The notes under the pieces: model-generated
Seen by the model: the letters and a program-made list of their open reading frames with translations, nothing else
Database searches by the model: none
What the model was told of the DNA's origin: nothing
Program-made: the position numbers and the translations under genes
From: Albifimbria verrucaria
Taxonomy: Eukaryota > Ascomycota > Sordariomycetes > Hypocreales > Stachybotryaceae
Assembly: GCA_020081605.1 (NCBI GenBank)
Contig: JAHREC010000018.1
Span: 3,906,001 to 3,970,000 of the forward strand
DNA: 64,000 nt
Direction of reading: 5' to 3'
Shown: positions 12,546-26,230 of the stretch, piece by piece
How positions within the stretch are numbered: the first letter of the stretch is position 1
Layout: each line of letters opens with the position of its first letter

Positions 12546-13530
12546 CTATGTCTCGCATGATTCGAAGCCGGTACCGACAGTGACCTCTTCAGCAGTTGTG
12601 TACCAAACTGCAGCCTGGATAATTCTACAAATAGTCTGGAGCTCCTGTTCGTCTAATTCTTTGTCAATATACAGGTTGCACGACCCAAGCCTAGTTTGAG
12701 AAAAACCACAAAACTTACCGCGCGGAGCATATGTCAGGATAAAGTGAGGACTGACTGGCATGGTTATGGACCGCCAGCTCCAAGCCAACGGGTGACGCTG
12801 CCCCCAACCCTTCTTTAGCACCTCCTTAATATCATCGGGGTGTAAAGCCATGTGCATGGAATACTCCACGTCGTGGACATGGCATATTTCCCTTGGTATC
12901 TAGTTTGAAGGGGTGGCGGGCAAACAATGCCAGCCCATGTTTCTCAATCCATGATCGTTCAGTGCTGAACTTCTCAGGAATCCTACGCCCAAGATCCTCC
13001 AGCGCTTGACGAACTTCCTGGTAGCATTGGTATGACCCATGCTGATCAAGTTGCCGTTGTGGGGCAATGCCAACCACTCGAGGGCGGGGACCGGCACGAT
13101 ATGGCAGTGGCTGTCGACTCAATATACCACTGGATGGGTTGAGAGTTGGTGAAGTCTTGGGTGGCTTGAACGGGTTCCGTAATGCCCAGAGAGACAACCA
13201 AGATATCCGCATATATCCCCGAAACGTTGAGGGTGTCCCTCCGGGTCCGAGGTTCAAGTAATTCTGATAGTCATGATAGATGAACAATGCGAGAGGAACA
13301 AGAACAACCACGGCTTGGGCTGCGTATTTTCCAAAGTAGTGTATCAGAAGCACCAAACTGATAACAACCGTGAAGACTGCAGCCGCATCGAGAGTGATCA
13401 AGAACGACTTCTGCTGGATATCGTGGACTGGCGGTTGAGGTGGAGGCATAGGCAGCATGGTAGGCTTGTCATATTCAAGCTCAGGAGGCGTCAAGACAAT
13501 TGCCTTGCGAGATATCACTGGAAAAGACAT
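12546..13530 (-). CDS. Luciferase-domain (DUF5519) membrane protein
   Basis: Exons are 12719-13530 and 12658 down to 12546, about 307 aa. Near the N-terminus are hydrophobic segments (AAAVFTVVISLVLLIHYFG and a following QAVVVLVPLALFIY), so it is probably anchored in a membrane. The C-terminal half has the pattern of the fungal luciferase-like domain: ICHVHDVEYSMHMALHP, then LKKGWGQRHPLA, then FILTYAPRELDEQELQTI. The family's biochemical role is unknown, and the name does not imply light production. The frame changes near 12885-12895 between DTK and EICHVHD; this needs one base fewer or two more, so it differs from the usual single-base loss in this window. The 60-bp intron ends in AAG. The start at 13530 (MSFPVISRKA) is chosen over an in-frame ATG at 13629. 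It converges on CUS2 with a 173-bp gap. Confidence 0.68.
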
Positions 13531-14509
13531 GATGGAAACGAGGATTCGGCAAGACTGTTTTAGTCCCCAGACCACAAATTTGAAACTCATATGGGCACGA
13601 AGAGAATCCTCTGATTGTAAGAATGACATTAATTACAGCGTGTGAGAAAACTGATATAGCCGAAAGTTCTAACCCTTCACCGCACAGCCTCCCAGGATTC
13701 GGGCGGAGAGGTGCCTGACAAGGACTGAAACCCAAACCCACTTGCTTCCACGTACATACAGCACAACCCAACCAGGCGATGAGTGGTCGGATTGGAGTGA
13801 GGACAACTCAGCGCGTACTTTGTTAAGGATTACCCGTTGGCTCTAGGCCTACATAACTGAAGTTAAAGAGTGGGATTCTGCTGGGCTTGGCAAAGAGTGT
13901 AGATTACTACCCAACTTTACCTGTAGAGGCTTGCGCTCTGTGTTGACGACCTGTTGAGCATGGCAACGTCGCATCGTGGCTGACGATCAATTCTCCATAG
14001 TCCCTCAACCATATTGCGTACTTTAAAAAAGCAGAGGTCGGGAGTAATACAAAGAGTAAAAAGCACACAAGAAAACCTTGGCTGGCGATCCATAGGGCCA
14101 TTTGGGTTGCAGGTGACGTGGGCTGCAGGGTTGTGATAAGCTGGGGTGAAAGGGCTGTTGCTGGGCAACGGCCTCCACCAGACAACACAAGTGCATGACC
14201 AGGTTACTGGACAAGGACAGCCTAAAGTAAAGCTCAGCGGCTAGGCCTTTGAATACTGTTCCTTCTTCATATTCGGCTGGCTCATTGTTCGTTCATATAC
14301 CCTTTTCTAGCATTCCAGTTTTGTATTGGGTGCTTTGCTGTCAAGTGTGTTCGCTTGACCCACGTCTCGTTATTGAAGTTGAGACATCGCCCTATCTATC
14401 TACCAAACAAGAAGCGTACAAAGACTAAGCTGGTAAGACGGTTCCTCAACCCATTCCATCTACAACCAATTAACCAAAGAACGCAGCACTTCGCGTGTGG
14501 TCGAGCACC
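13531..14509. promoter_or_regulatory. Divergent promoter region, luciferase-domain and DUF3405 genes
   Basis: About 980 bp between two head-to-head starts. Small open frames inside show no family character. No repeat or RNA gene is seen. Confidence 0.5.
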
Positions 14510-17060
14510 ATGGGGCTGCTATCATATCCTCTACGGGCTCGCGAGCAACGGCTCCCCAGATACGAACAGGTCCGCTCCCCGACTAAGGAACGGTATTCCG
14601 ACGACGAGTATTACCCATCAGACGATGATTCGGATATATCCATCTCAGACCGATCCCGCGGAAGCTCAAGAAATACCTCAGGCTCATTATCAAGTGTCGG
14701 CCGGCCCATGTTGCCAAAGCGGAAACCTGCTGCGCCGCGACGAACTGCTTCCGTATACCCTTATCGACTACCTACCAGAATCACCAGATATGTGTTTCTT
14801 TTGCTGCTGGGCATGATTCTTCTCATGATAGGCAGCCTTATTCGTGCAAGCCAGGTAGAGAACTGGAAGGTTGCCAATGGCAAGGTTGACTCTCGACCTG
14901 CACCTCCCTATGTGGGAGAAGTTCCCTTCTTGGAGAGATACTATGGCGGTCTCAAGTCGATTGTTCCCTTTGCGGAACTCAAACCTCAATACCCTGCGCG
15001 TTCTGACCCAGAGACGGACAAGGCCGCAAAGCGTGAAGAGGACAAGGAGCACGTGGACAGCATGGAACAACGAGACATCCCTGCAAGCTTGCCGTGGGAC
15101 AGCTATCCCTCAAGGAATGAAGAAAGCGACATGCACGAATGCTTCCTTGACTCAGCCAAATCAATCAGTGTTCCACCAATCCGGTACTATAATGGCCGTC
15201 CCCAAGGGTTTCCCTCAACGTTGCTGGTTCTTACGAGCTTCTGAAGCTTCCCGAGGATGTCTGCTTCGACCGTTACGGACGATGGGGTCCATATGGATTT
15301 GGCTACTCTATCCGCAGTGGCGGTCTTGGTACTGGCGAGCATGGTGAGAACAATGGTTCTGCTGCTGTTTGGGACAAACACCCTCGTGTTGATTTCCGGG
15401 AATCGACTGGGCTGATGTTCAGCGCCGATGCTTCAGTGCCAATGCCGCTCGCTTCAAGGAGGTTCCTCACTCTACACCTATCCCTCATGGCTTTTACGTG
15501 CAGGACATGAAGCCGTCTCCAATTACGGCTCGCGACGTCAAGGAGGATTCAACTCAAAGCGCCGATTCACATGCTTCCTCTCCAGATGCGACTCCTGAAT
15601 CTAAGGATGCCGAGTCAAAGGACACCAAGTCTTCTGGCGAGAAGAAGTCAAGGACCGCTGTCGTTGTCAGATGCTGGGACGAGTACCTATTCCGTGAGGA
15701 TGACATCGCCAATGTGCGATCCATGATCACAGAGCTTGCCATGGCATCGGGAGGACGATATGACATCCACCTTCTCGTTCAAGTCAAGAATGATGCTCAG
15801 CATCCTGTCTGGGCTGACCACGAGGTTTATGAACAGCGCGTTCGTGATGTCATTCCTGAAGAATTCCGTGGCCTCGTCACGCTTTGGACTGAGACCCAGA
15901 TGCTTGCTCTGTACCAGGGCATCCATGACTTGTTCAGTCGTGGCCCTGACCTGCCAGTCCATGGAGTCTACCGTGGTCTGACCATGGCCATGCAGTACTT
16001 TGCTTACGTTCATCCCGAGTACGATTACTACTGGCAATGGGAAATGGATGTCCGTTATACTGGCCATTACTATGATCTCTTTACAAAGCTTGAGAACTGG
16101 GCCAAGGCTCAGCCACGCAAGGGTCTCTGGGAGCGCAATGCTCGCTTCTACCTACCTGAAGTCCACGGTACTTGGGAGGATTTCTCTCAGATGACCCGTG
16201 TTCAGAGCGAGATGGGCACCGTCGGCGCTGACAATATTTGGAAGGGTATTCCTGGTGGCAAGGAGAAGGCCCCAGAAGAGATCTCAAAAGGCGACAAGGC
16301 TATTTGGGGTCCCCAGAGGCCCGCTGACGACAACGACTGGTACAGGCCCCAAGACGATCCTATACCCCTACAAGCTACGAGCGTGATCGTTACGAGTGGG
16401 GAGTTGGCGAGGATGCCGATTACATCTCCCTCAGCCCCATGTTCGATCCTGATGGCACTACCTGGTTGCTTCGGGACGACATCACAGGCTTTAACCGCTC
16501 ACGTCCTCTTCCGCCTCGCCGTGCCAACATCATCACGACATCAAGAATGTCGCGTCGTCTGCTGATGACCATGCACAAGATGACGGCTATCAAGAAGCAG
16601 TTTGCATTCCCCGAGATGTGGCCTGCCACAGTCGCCATCCAGCACGGCTACAAGGCTGTCTTCGTACCTCATCCCCTTTTCGTTGACCGCAAGTGGCCTG
16701 TCGAGTACATGGCGCAGACATTCAACGGTGGTCACGATGGATCAAGTGGTGGTTCCAGAACGAGCGTCTTTGGCGACAGAGAGCACAACATGCGTGGAAT
16801 CTCCTGGTTCTACAACTCTGGCTTTGCGCCAAACCTGTACCGACGCTGGTTGGGAATGAAGGTGAACAACGACGGCGGAGAGGAGTTTGAGACAGTCGAG
16901 GATCTCAGCAAGGATGGCGAAGGCGTTGGCAACATGCGTGGCGGAGAGGGACGAATGTGTCTCCTCCCATGCTTCTTCATCCCATCAAGGACGTGGAGCT
17001 CCTGTGGAGGCTCCTCCCCAAGAAAGCGAGGAAGTGCCACAATCGGATCCTGCCGCGTAA
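14510..17060 (+). CDS. DUF3405 type II membrane protein, putative glycosyltransferase-like
   Basis: Single exon, about 851 aa after repair. A short cytosolic Ser/Asp-rich tail precedes one membrane anchor (RYVFLLLLGMILLMIGSLI at about residues 90-108), which suggests a Golgi or ER type II protein. The luminal part contains VCFDRYGRWGPYGFGYS, TAVVVRCWDEYLFREDDI and YDYYWQWEMDVRYTGHYYDL, the last resembling the acidic motif region of glycosyltransferases. DUF3405 is widespread in filamentous fungi and its activity is not established, so transferase function is inference. Five one-base losses interrupt it: about 15211 (CCC), 15402 (AA), 16367-16370 (CCCC), 16965 (CC) and 16999 (CC). Filling each run gives one continuous reading to the TAA at 17058-17060. 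The start at 14510 (MGLLSYPLRAREQ) is preferred over the ATG at 14495. Confidence 0.82.
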
Positions 17061-17577
17061 TGTGAGATGTTTCGTCCAATGTCATTCAAGGCGAGCGTTC
17101 TTCGTGGAGTTAAAACGGCGTTGGAGGTTGCATTTTGGTTCAATGATTCGAGATGACGACGTCACTTGATATATGTTTATGTAGATTCCTGGTGATGGTG
17201 TAGCCGCGCGGCTACCTGTATATACAAACATTTCCATGGCCTGAACATAGAAGCATTTCGTGAATTTGGAGTTTGCTTTGAACGGTTTAGAATTTTATCA
17301 ATTGATCAACGAGACGTATGGACTCATAGAATCATGCTATTTCCCATTGACGCTGAAAGTCTTTTCTACAATCGATGACAGCAATCGTAACATAGCCCGT
17401 TCCAATTTAGAAAGGCAGTAACTACAATCCATGTTCAGAAGTCCCTTTGTGTGCCCCTGGAGACTTCAAAATCAAGGCTATGGCGGTTGCTCAAGGTCCT
17501 TGACGCCGGCAATGAACACAAGAGAACAATGGCGACACACACTCCCATCCGTCGGCTTTTCCACCCCATCAATGAAA
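17061..17577. other. Convergent 3' intergenic region, DUF3405 and EMP24
   Basis: About 520 bp between two stop codons. It should hold both 3' ends. Nothing else is recognisable. Confidence 0.5.
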
Positions 17578-18363
17578 TCATACCACGCGCTTGACCTCGA
17601 AGAAGCGGCGGAGCCACCAGACCTGGAAGACAGACTCGCCAATGACGACACCGATAACGAAGATGTTCCACCACTTGACACGGGAGTTGGTGCTTTCGGC
17701 GGTGTTGCGGTGAACACGCTCACGCATGACAATGTACTGCTGCTCGTCCTTAACCTGGGCCAGGAGCTCGGAGAGACGCTTGACTGTATGGCGCAGAATT
17801 GGTTAGCTAAACTGCTGGCCACGTGCCTGCGGGTTGAGTAGGGATGACATACTTTCGGATTCCAAGGGTCGGCGGGAACATCAGACTCGCTCACGTAGAC
17901 AATACCGTGGACGTTGAAGGAAACCTCCTTGGTGTGGGCGCCCCAATGCTGGTTGCTGAAGCAGTACAGGTACCTGCCGTCCTGCTTGGCCGTGAAGGAG
18001 TGGTCGCCGCTGGAAACGGATCGGGACTCGAGCTCGTATTGCAGATCGGGACGAACAACCTAAAGAGAAGAAGTGTATGGTTAGCATTGCTGGTTGAAAC
18101 TTTTGGACTGCGCCGGACAGAGCTTCGCATGCCGTGGGATTGGATATGGAGGAAGCCCGTCTTACCCAGAAATCAATGTCGAGATTGCCAGCACTGCCAA
18201 ACTCGCGGTCGCCAACCTGGAACGTCACAGTCATAACGTCATCCTTGTGCAGTTCCTCGTGGAAACATTCGCTTCCGTGGGCAGGCAGGACGATGTTGTG
18301 AGCGGTAACGACCTGGAAAGCCGCCCATGCGGCCAGGAGGGCCTTGGAGGAGAAGAGCTGCAT
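17578..18363 (-). CDS. EMP24: p24-family cargo receptor Emp24
   Basis: Exons are 18166-18363, 17853-18059 and 17578-17783, 203 aa, exactly the yeast Emp24 length. A signal peptide (LLAAWAAFQVVTA) precedes a GOLD domain with conserved cysteines (HGSECFHEEL; DGRYLYCFSNQ). A lumenal coiled coil follows (KRLSELLAQVKDEQQYIVM), then one membrane span, and a cytosolic tail RRFFEVKRVV that closely matches yeast Emp24. It cycles between ER and Golgi in COPII and COPI vesicles and helps sort GPI-anchored proteins. One base is missing at 17866-17868 (GGG for GGGG); repair turns an aberrant reading into DPLESEIKRLSELL across the second intron. It is divergent from ARF1, and p24 tails are known docking sites for Arf1-GDP and coatomer, so the pairing is functionally suggestive. 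Confidence 0.95.
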
Positions 18364-19835
18364 TGTGCCGGGCGAAGAGACGGATGGATGCCAGTCAGAG
18401 GGATTGATGAAGAGGGGTTCGTCGAGCCGTCCAGCCAGTGGAGCGAAAGGCTGTTTCTATCCAACGTCGTTGTTCGTTGTCTTGATTATGGGATGGCCTA
18501 CGAAGTCGCGAACTGCCACCTTTCCGCTACACATGACATGGCCTCACCCCGAGGGGTGTGCGCACGCACCGTTGGTTGTCTATTTCCAGAGCCACGCCCC
18601 GGCTCAGGAGAAATGTGTCCTCCGAGCCTAATTTTTTTCTGCCCACGACGGCCTAGAGGAAGGTACCTTAGGTACTACCTGTGGCTATGGCTCCCTGCCT
18701 TAGTACCTATGACTAGACGGTTCATTTTCATTTTCAGGGGCACGGCACAGAGATACCGCCCCGGTACATGCACTGATAACAACAACAGCCAACATCTTCT
18801 CCACAGCGTCCCACAGCAACAGGTAGCGTGGCCGTACCTCGCACTTCCACAGACTTCGAAGGAGGCCACAGCGCAGAACCGCGTATCTATGGATCGAGTC
18901 AAGGCTAGGTCAGGTTAGGTAAGTTGGTAAGGTAAGTCGTACAGTCATCCGATACCTAGTTACCTAGTCCAGGTATCCTTGGTGTCCCATGCTCAGCCAA
19001 AAGGGCTGGGAGGAACCAGGGAGCGACATCTCGATAGCGCAAGGTGGCCACCTAAGCACATGCTGGCCAAGGCAGGGTAGAGGTACAGTATCCGTAGCCA
19101 AGTTAAAACATTATTTTTCCTGGCTTGCCCAGTGTCCAGTGTCCAGTGCCCAGTGCCCAGGTCCCACCCCCAAAATACCCAAGGCGTGCCCGCGAACGCC
19201 CCCTCGCCCCAAATTCCAGCAGCAGCGCACTCACTGCAACTCCTTCTCACCCCTCCGACCAAGACCACTGTCTACCTACCTTACCTACACCTGTCACCTA
19301 CACCGACAGTCAAAACTCACGAGATCCGTCATCGTCAACCTCCCTGCCACGACGACGACAACGACGCAGCGGTAAGTTGCCCCATCTCTGCGCATCACCT
19401 TGCTGCCTCACATTGCCCTCCCTCCCTTTTTTCCTCTCTCGCTTCCGCCTGCTCGACGCGACGCTCCTTCTCCCCGCCTTGCTGGTCTGCCCGATGCCCG
19501 TCGTGCGACTCGCCCCGAGGAAGATGCGGCTGCCTAGGGGTAGAACTTTTTGAGGCTCCAGCTCGCCCACAACCGACCGCGTTGTGACGTCGAGATGTGT
19601 CCTCTGGCGTCGCCTGTTGATAAAGCCATGATCCGCGCTGCCTGTTCAATTGATTCCCAGCCGCCCTCTCGTCTTTCGCTGCCTCATCTCACCATCGGAA
19701 AAACCCCTCCCTGGTTAGACCTGCTAACGCGTGGCGACTTAGGACACATCTGCCGTCTTTCCACTTCTCAACCCTCTTTCTCATCACTTCATTTTCGTAG
19801 AATTTACACAAGGCCTCGACGCCTAAACCGCAAAC
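18364..19835. promoter_or_regulatory. Divergent EMP24 / ARF1 regulatory region, motif-rich
   Basis: About 1.47 kb. It carries the 13-bp GTACCTTAGGTAC at 18663-18675, then a second cluster at 18904-18975 of TTAGGTAA, GGTAAGTC, two TACCTAG and AGGTATCC motifs. From about 19190 to 19480 the + strand is pyrimidine-rich, typical of strongly expressed fungal leaders. A GTAAGTTG at 19372 and a TTTTCGTAG ending at 19800 could bound a 5' UTR intron of ARF1, but I cannot confirm it. Confidence 0.6.
18663..18675. repeat. Copy 1 of TACCTTAGGTA element (13-bp GTACCTTAGGTAC)
   Basis: Inverted half-sites ACCT and AGGT are separated by one base. The identical 13-mer recurs at 56873-56885, and the 11-bp core recurs at 42123-42133 and, reversed, at 62015-62025. 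Confidence 0.7.
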
Positions 19836-20712
<877 letters not shown>

Positions 20713-21947
20713 AGAGTTGGGAGAAGCTTCCTCTGATTAACCGCGCCTTTTCTCCACCATTGTCCTCCTCCCCATATACTATCTCACGTCGGTCTCGCCG
20801 AATTCGAGGTTTCGGTTGTAATTTGCAAAGTTCCGGTCAACCCAATCGAAATTAGTTCATAAACATCGCATCTGCTTCCGTTCGAGTTTCCGCCATCTGT
20901 TTCCGTCTTGTGGTGTTGTCGTGACCTCGCTTTGTTCCAGATTACATGGCTTGCCGGATATGATGGGATACATGCGTTTACTTCGAAGCTGCACTGGTGT
21001 AGTCGGGAAGAAGAGCGTGTGTTGGGAAGTCAGGTTGGTCGTGCATCGACGAAGGGCCCGGCGTCTCTCGCGACGCCCCTTCCTAAGTCAGCCATTTTAC
21101 TTGGGGTAACGCCTTATAGAACGAGATGACCTTTATGTCGCATGTGGAGAACGTCATGGGAATGCAATAAATTTAGGAGCAAGGCGCATGGTTTTGCAAG
21201 GCGGCCTCTCACATGAATAACCCAAGCTTAATTTTCGTAATATTTTTGTCTTGTCTCGATGTTGCCCCGTCACGCGCTTCACCCCAGACACCCACGTAGC
21301 ACCATGTCCCAACCAAAACCGATAGGCAGAACCCGGAGGTGGCAAACTAAACCCCAGGACTCTCACAAGGCATCACTGGCATGGAGGCAGCACTGTTTAG
21401 GGTTTTGGCTCTGCTGTCCTCTTTGATTGCCTTGTAACGTGCGCCAAAGGCAGCAGCCAATGATGCTACGGACAGAGTCATTCACTCATGACCCTAAAGT
21501 TACTCCTTTTGTCTGGTATGGTCAATGCACAAGGCATCTAAAAACGACAAATAAAAACAAAATAACAAATAACTAAAGGCATAGGCAACAGGAAGAGCAA
21601 TGCAAATTCCCAGCATTTTGAAATCAATAGTTAAGATAATATGTTAGCAATACAAAGGTCATGGTCTTAATTGCACAGATAGAACATAAAAATTTTTACA
21701 TAGCCCTATCGAAATGCATATGCCGTTCACGTGAAATTCGCATGTGAAATAGATCATAATGTTTCAACTTGTCCCATTCTGGGTGTCCATATTAATGCCT
21801 CTGTGATCCCAGCTTGCTATTCCAAGGGTATCAATTATTAGAGGGAGTGAGTAAATATCTACAAAACGTACATACATGATGCCTCTGTCAATGAGGCGCA
21901 AAAAGAAAGAAATAGATACAGTACAGAATGTTACAAATTCGTGTCAT
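20713..21947. other. Convergent intergenic region, ARF1 and HSP78 3' sides
   Basis: About 1.2 kb, AT-rich from about 21540. It should hold the 3' UTRs of both genes. No gene, RNA or tandem repeat is supported. Confidence 0.5.
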
Positions 21948-24313
21948 TTATGCCGTCTTGGGCACAGCTGTAACGGCAAGCCCCTCACCATCTTCTCTGA
22001 GCGTGACCTCAGCCTTCTCGCCCATCTTAAGCTCTCCCTGATGATTTTATCGGCAAGGCCGTTGCCAATTTCATTAGTGATCAGGCGGTTGAGCGGACGA
22101 GCGCCAAACTTGGGGTCGTAACCCCGGTCTGCCAGCCAGTCCTTGACGGTGTCGGGCACGGATAGGGTGATGCGCCGGTCGTTCAGACGCTGCTGCATCT
22201 CCTTGAGACGGATATCCACGATTTCTCGAATGGCGTCCCTCGCGAGTCGCTTGAAGATGATGAATGAATCAATTCGGTTGAGGAACTCGGGCGGGTATGC
22301 ACTGGCAACAACGTCCATAACTGCCTTGCGCACCGATGGGTCGACATCACCATCTGGGGTCTCCTTGTAAGGATGCAGTTGGTTTTGGCCAACCAGGATG
22401 TCAGCTCCCAAGTTCGACGTGAGAACAATTATAGTGTTCTTGAAATCGACCTTGTGGCCTTGAGCGTCAGTGAGGTAACCTTCGTCTAAGACCTGCAGCA
22501 GCAGTGCCGAGATGTCACGATGAGCCTTTTCGAACTCATCGAATAACAGGACGGCATAAGGCTTGCGTCTGACCGCCTCCGTCAGCTGGCCTGCGTCTTC
22601 GTAGCCCACATAGCCAGATGGGGCACCAATTAGACGGGAGATGGTATGCTTCTCCTGGAACTCCGACATATCGAACCTGACCACGGCAGACTCGGTGGAG
22701 AATAGGAACCCAGCGAGCTTCTTGCACAGCTCCGTCTTACCAACACCAGTTGGTCCAAGGAAGAAGAAGGAAGCCAAGGGACGGTTCTCGCCGCTCAAGC
22801 CTGCCCTCTGCAATCGAACTGCATCTGAGACAGCCTTGATTGCCTCGTCTTGACCCTTGACCGCCTCTCGTAGTGTATCTTCCATGTGCACCAATTTCTC
22901 GATATGACCCGATGTAAGCTTTGAGACAGGAATGCCAGTGATTCGGGAGACGACGTTGGCAATGTCGTCGCCAGTCACTGAATCGTGGATGAGAGTATCA
23001 TTTTCCTTGGGCTCGGCACCCTCCTGATCGGTGGGCAGCTTCTGCTCGAGCGTTGGAATGACTCCAAATCGGAGTTCTGAAGCCCGCGCAAAGTTTCCTT
23101 CTCTTTGCGCCTGCTCCAGCTCAAATTTGGCCTTGTCCAGTTCCTCCTGAATCTTTTTGACAGACTCGATTTCGGCTCTCTCCTTATCCCATCGAGCATT
23201 GAGAGCCGAGATTTCATCATGCAGATTCTTTAGATCCTTCTCGAGCTTTTCCCTTCGTTCCTTGCTCGCAACGTCTTTTTCTTTTCGCAAGCTTTCCAGC
23301 TCGATCTGGATTGTCATGATCTTGTGGTCAAGTCGCATGATGTCTTCAGGCTTGGACTCGTGCTGCAGCTTCAGGTGGCTGGCAGCCTCGTCCATTAAGT
23401 CGATGGCCTTGTCTGGGAGGAAGCGGTCGGTGATGTATCGGTTCGATAAGGTTGCGGCAGCCACAAGGGCTCCGTCTGTGATGCGGACACCATGGTGAAC
23501 TTCGTATTTATCTTTGATGCCACGCAGAATACTGATTGTATCCTCGACCGTGGGTTCGTTGACGAGGATGGGCTGGAAACGTCGCGCCAAAGCCACATCC
23601 TTTTCAATTTGGCGATATTCGTTCAAAGTGGTAGCGCCACAGCACTGCAAATCGCCTCGTGCAAGAGCTGGCTTAAGCAGGTTCGAGGCATCAATCGAGC
23701 CCTCTGCTTTTCCGAGACCTAGCAAGGTATGGAGCTCGTCGATGAACAGGATGACCTGGCCCTCCGCCTTTTGCACCTCATCCAAAACTTTCTTGAGTCG
23801 CTCTTCGAAATCGCCACGGAACTTGGCGCCGGCAATGAGAGAGCCAAGGTCAAGACTGATAACCCTCTTTTTCTTGATGCTCTCAGGGACATCTCCGCGC
23901 ACGATGCGCAGGGCCAGCCCCTCCAGGATGGCAGTCTTGCCGGTTCCGGCATTTCCGATGAGGACCGGGTTGTTCTTTGTTCGTCGTGATAGAATTTGAA
24001 TTGTACGCTGGATCTCTCCGTCTCGTCCGATGACCGGGTCAAGTTTGCCTTCTCGAGCTTTGGCGGTCAAGTCCACACCGAACTGCTCCAGTGCCGGCTT
24101 CTCTTCCTCACCACCCATGTTCATGCGGTGGGTTCCGCCGGGAGGGTGTGGTCGTCCATTCGCATAGGTTCGTACGGATGCAATGGGCAAGGCTCGCAAC
24201 ACGGGTGCACGCGAAGCTGATCCTGCTAAGGCTCGAGCAAGCGGCCCGGCCGATCTCCTCGAGGCTCCAGCAACGCGCTGGGCCGATAGTATTAGCTGTC
24301 TCCTGGCCTGCAT
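21948..24313 (-). CDS. HSP78: Mitochondrial Hsp78 (ClpB-type AAA+ disaggregase)
   Basis: Single exon, about 788 aa. The N-terminus ([20 protein letters not shown]) is basic and lacks acidic residues, as expected for a mitochondrial presequence. There is no ClpB substrate N-domain, which is typical of Hsp78. AAA-1 has Walker A GNAGTGKT and Walker [11 protein letters not shown]; a long coiled-coil middle domain follows; AAA-2 has GPTGVGKT and VLLFDEFEK with sensor-2 FGARPLNRL. It dissolves aggregated matrix proteins together with Ssc1 and Mdj1. One base is missing at 22036-22038 (CCC for CCCC on +); repair gives [19 protein letters not shown] and a stop at 21948, instead of a spurious tail. The start at 24313 is preferred over 24352 because the latter adds an untypical hydrophobic leader. 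Confidence 0.95.
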
Positions 24314-24727
24314 TGTAAGACAGATATTATATAGTATTGGCAGATTAAGCAATTATTCACAAATGACAAGGGAAGAGGAAAAGGTTTCAGCGAGGATCAG
24401 ATTGGAAAGCTGGGCCTTATTATCCTCCCCGAACTGCCTCTACGCCATGGTCATTGCCAAACGTCATGATGGACCACCTGTAGCTTCGAGCACCTTCGGG
24501 CTCCATCGGCCCTGGTCGAGAAGAGCCGTCTTATCGGGGTTGCTTATCGGAAATGTATTTCACGTGACACAGTTCCACTAAGCCGGTTTCGGCTAGAGTG
24601 GGGAGGGCTCCTTTCCTCCCACAAACTCGCTAGCACAAAAGAATTCTAACATTTTGGGCAAGCATCACCAGAAGCGATCTTCTTCCTTTCCACACCCCAA
24701 CTAACGACACCAGCGGAGAGAGTCACC
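24314..24727. promoter_or_regulatory. Divergent HSP78 / RPL6 promoter
   Basis: A 414-bp gap separates a stress-inducible chaperone gene from a ribosomal protein gene. I looked for a three-unit heat-shock element (nGAAnnTTCn) and did not find a convincing one. The RPL6 side is pyrimidine-rich just before the start. Confidence 0.55.
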
Positions 24728-25726
24728 ATGTCGGCGCAGCCCACGTCCAAGAAGTTCGGGAAGTCGACCCGGGAGGTTCCCGCTCCCTCAGAGAAGGCCA
24801 AGAAGTGGTACCCTGCCGACGATGAGAGCGAGGCCAAGAAGGTGAGTTTGGTCGCCTGATACACTACCCTTTTGGCTTTTGGTCCTTGTTATCCCCTGGA
24901 GCATTGTGTGTGGGTTGGCATTGGGGTTTGAGCGCGGCATTGGAAGAGATGGCAACCTGTGGGAAGTGCCTAGGCGTTCTTCCCTCCCTCGAGCACTGCG
25001 AACACATCCAACTTTTCCGACATATATCACACCGAAAAACCCCTGTGCGAGTCGCGCTCTTCACAGCCCACTGCATCCCCGAAAGCCCACCGATTTGCAA
25101 TCAATTTTCGACAGTCGCACCGAATTTATCAACGCTAACCACTTGCACCACAGGTCCGCAAGGCCGTCCGCCCCTGGGCTCCTCGCAAGTCGCTCCAGCC
25201 CGGCACCGTCCTGATCCTCCTCGCCGGTCGCTTCCGTGGCAAGCGTGTCGTCCTCCTCAAGTCTCTTGACCAGGGTGTCCTGCTCGTCACCGGTCCCTTC
25301 AAGATCAACGGTGTTCCCCTGCGCCGTGTCAACTCCCGATACGTCATCGCTACTTCTTACAAGGTCGACATCAGCGGCCTCGACGAGAAGAAGATTGAGG
25401 AGATCTCTCAACCAAAGTACTTCACCGCCGAGAAGGCCAAGGAGAAGGCTGGTGAGGAGGCTTTCTTCAAGCAGGAGAGAAGCCCCAGGTATGTGCCAAT
25501 TCTGATGGGAATTAGTAATACCCAGGACAAAAAAAAAAAAGAAAAATCAGACTAACCAAAATTGTTTTTACAGAAGAAGGAGGTCAACAGCACCCGCGCC
25601 GCTGACCAGAAGGCTATCGACAAGGCTCTGCTTGCCAACATCAAGAAGGTGGATATGCTGGCCAGCTACCTCGGCAGCTCTTTCAGCTTGCGCAAGGGTG
25701 ACAAGCCCCACGAGATGGCGTGGTAA
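24728..25726 (+). CDS. RPL6: 60S ribosomal protein L6 (eL6)
   Basis: Exons are 24728-24841, 25154-25488 and 25574-25726, 200 aa. It reads [18 protein letters not shown], then [20 protein letters not shown], the KOW-like [14 protein letters not shown] block, and ends [12 protein letters not shown]. It is a structural protein of the large subunit. The first intron is long (312 bp), common for fungal ribosomal protein genes, and the second is 85 bp with an A-rich tract. One base is missing at about 25473-25475 (GG for GGG); repair gives AFFKQGEKPQ and puts the second intron in phase with [12 protein letters not shown]. Divergent from HSP78 and convergent with DPP3. Confidence 0.96.
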
Positions 25727-26230
25727 AGACGTTTCAGTCTTGCGCGCGTCTGGGAGCTTTGGGGTTTTTCGCCTTGGGTGATGGTTCAACGACGGGTTGT
25801 AGAACGGGAAGGGTCTCCGAAATGGGCTGGTTTGGCCAATTGCATTTGGAAGTCGACGGCATCGGTCACATTTTGGCGTCTGTAATCAGGTTTTACAGTC
25901 AAAAACAAAACGAGCATAAAGCAAAAAGTACACCAAGCTTCCGGTGAGAGGCTGTGACGACATGATACGTTATTACGTTCCCTTGGTCGGGCTGTCCTGA
26001 ACCCTGTGAGACGCGATCCTGCCTGTGATCTGCCGCTGAACCTCTCGAGCCGCGCGCTTACGCCTGAGGTTGAGGAGGAATGGAAACCGTATATATGAGT
26101 GAGACTATTGCACAATACGACGCTGATATGCTTGGCTTCTATCTGCCTTCTCTAGTGCCTTCTACCCAGAGATGACCCCGTCAATGCAGGAGATCTACCT
26201 TGACCCCTTTGATCTGTGCCCTAAATAATT
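25727..26230. other. Convergent 3' intergenic region, RPL6 and DPP3
   Basis: About 500 bp between two stop codons. No feature beyond the expected 3' ends. Confidence 0.5.

Noticed and set aside
24314..24727. Heat-shock element in the HSP78 promoter
   Set aside because: No run of three properly spaced GAA/TTC units was found by eye; isolated units are common by chance.
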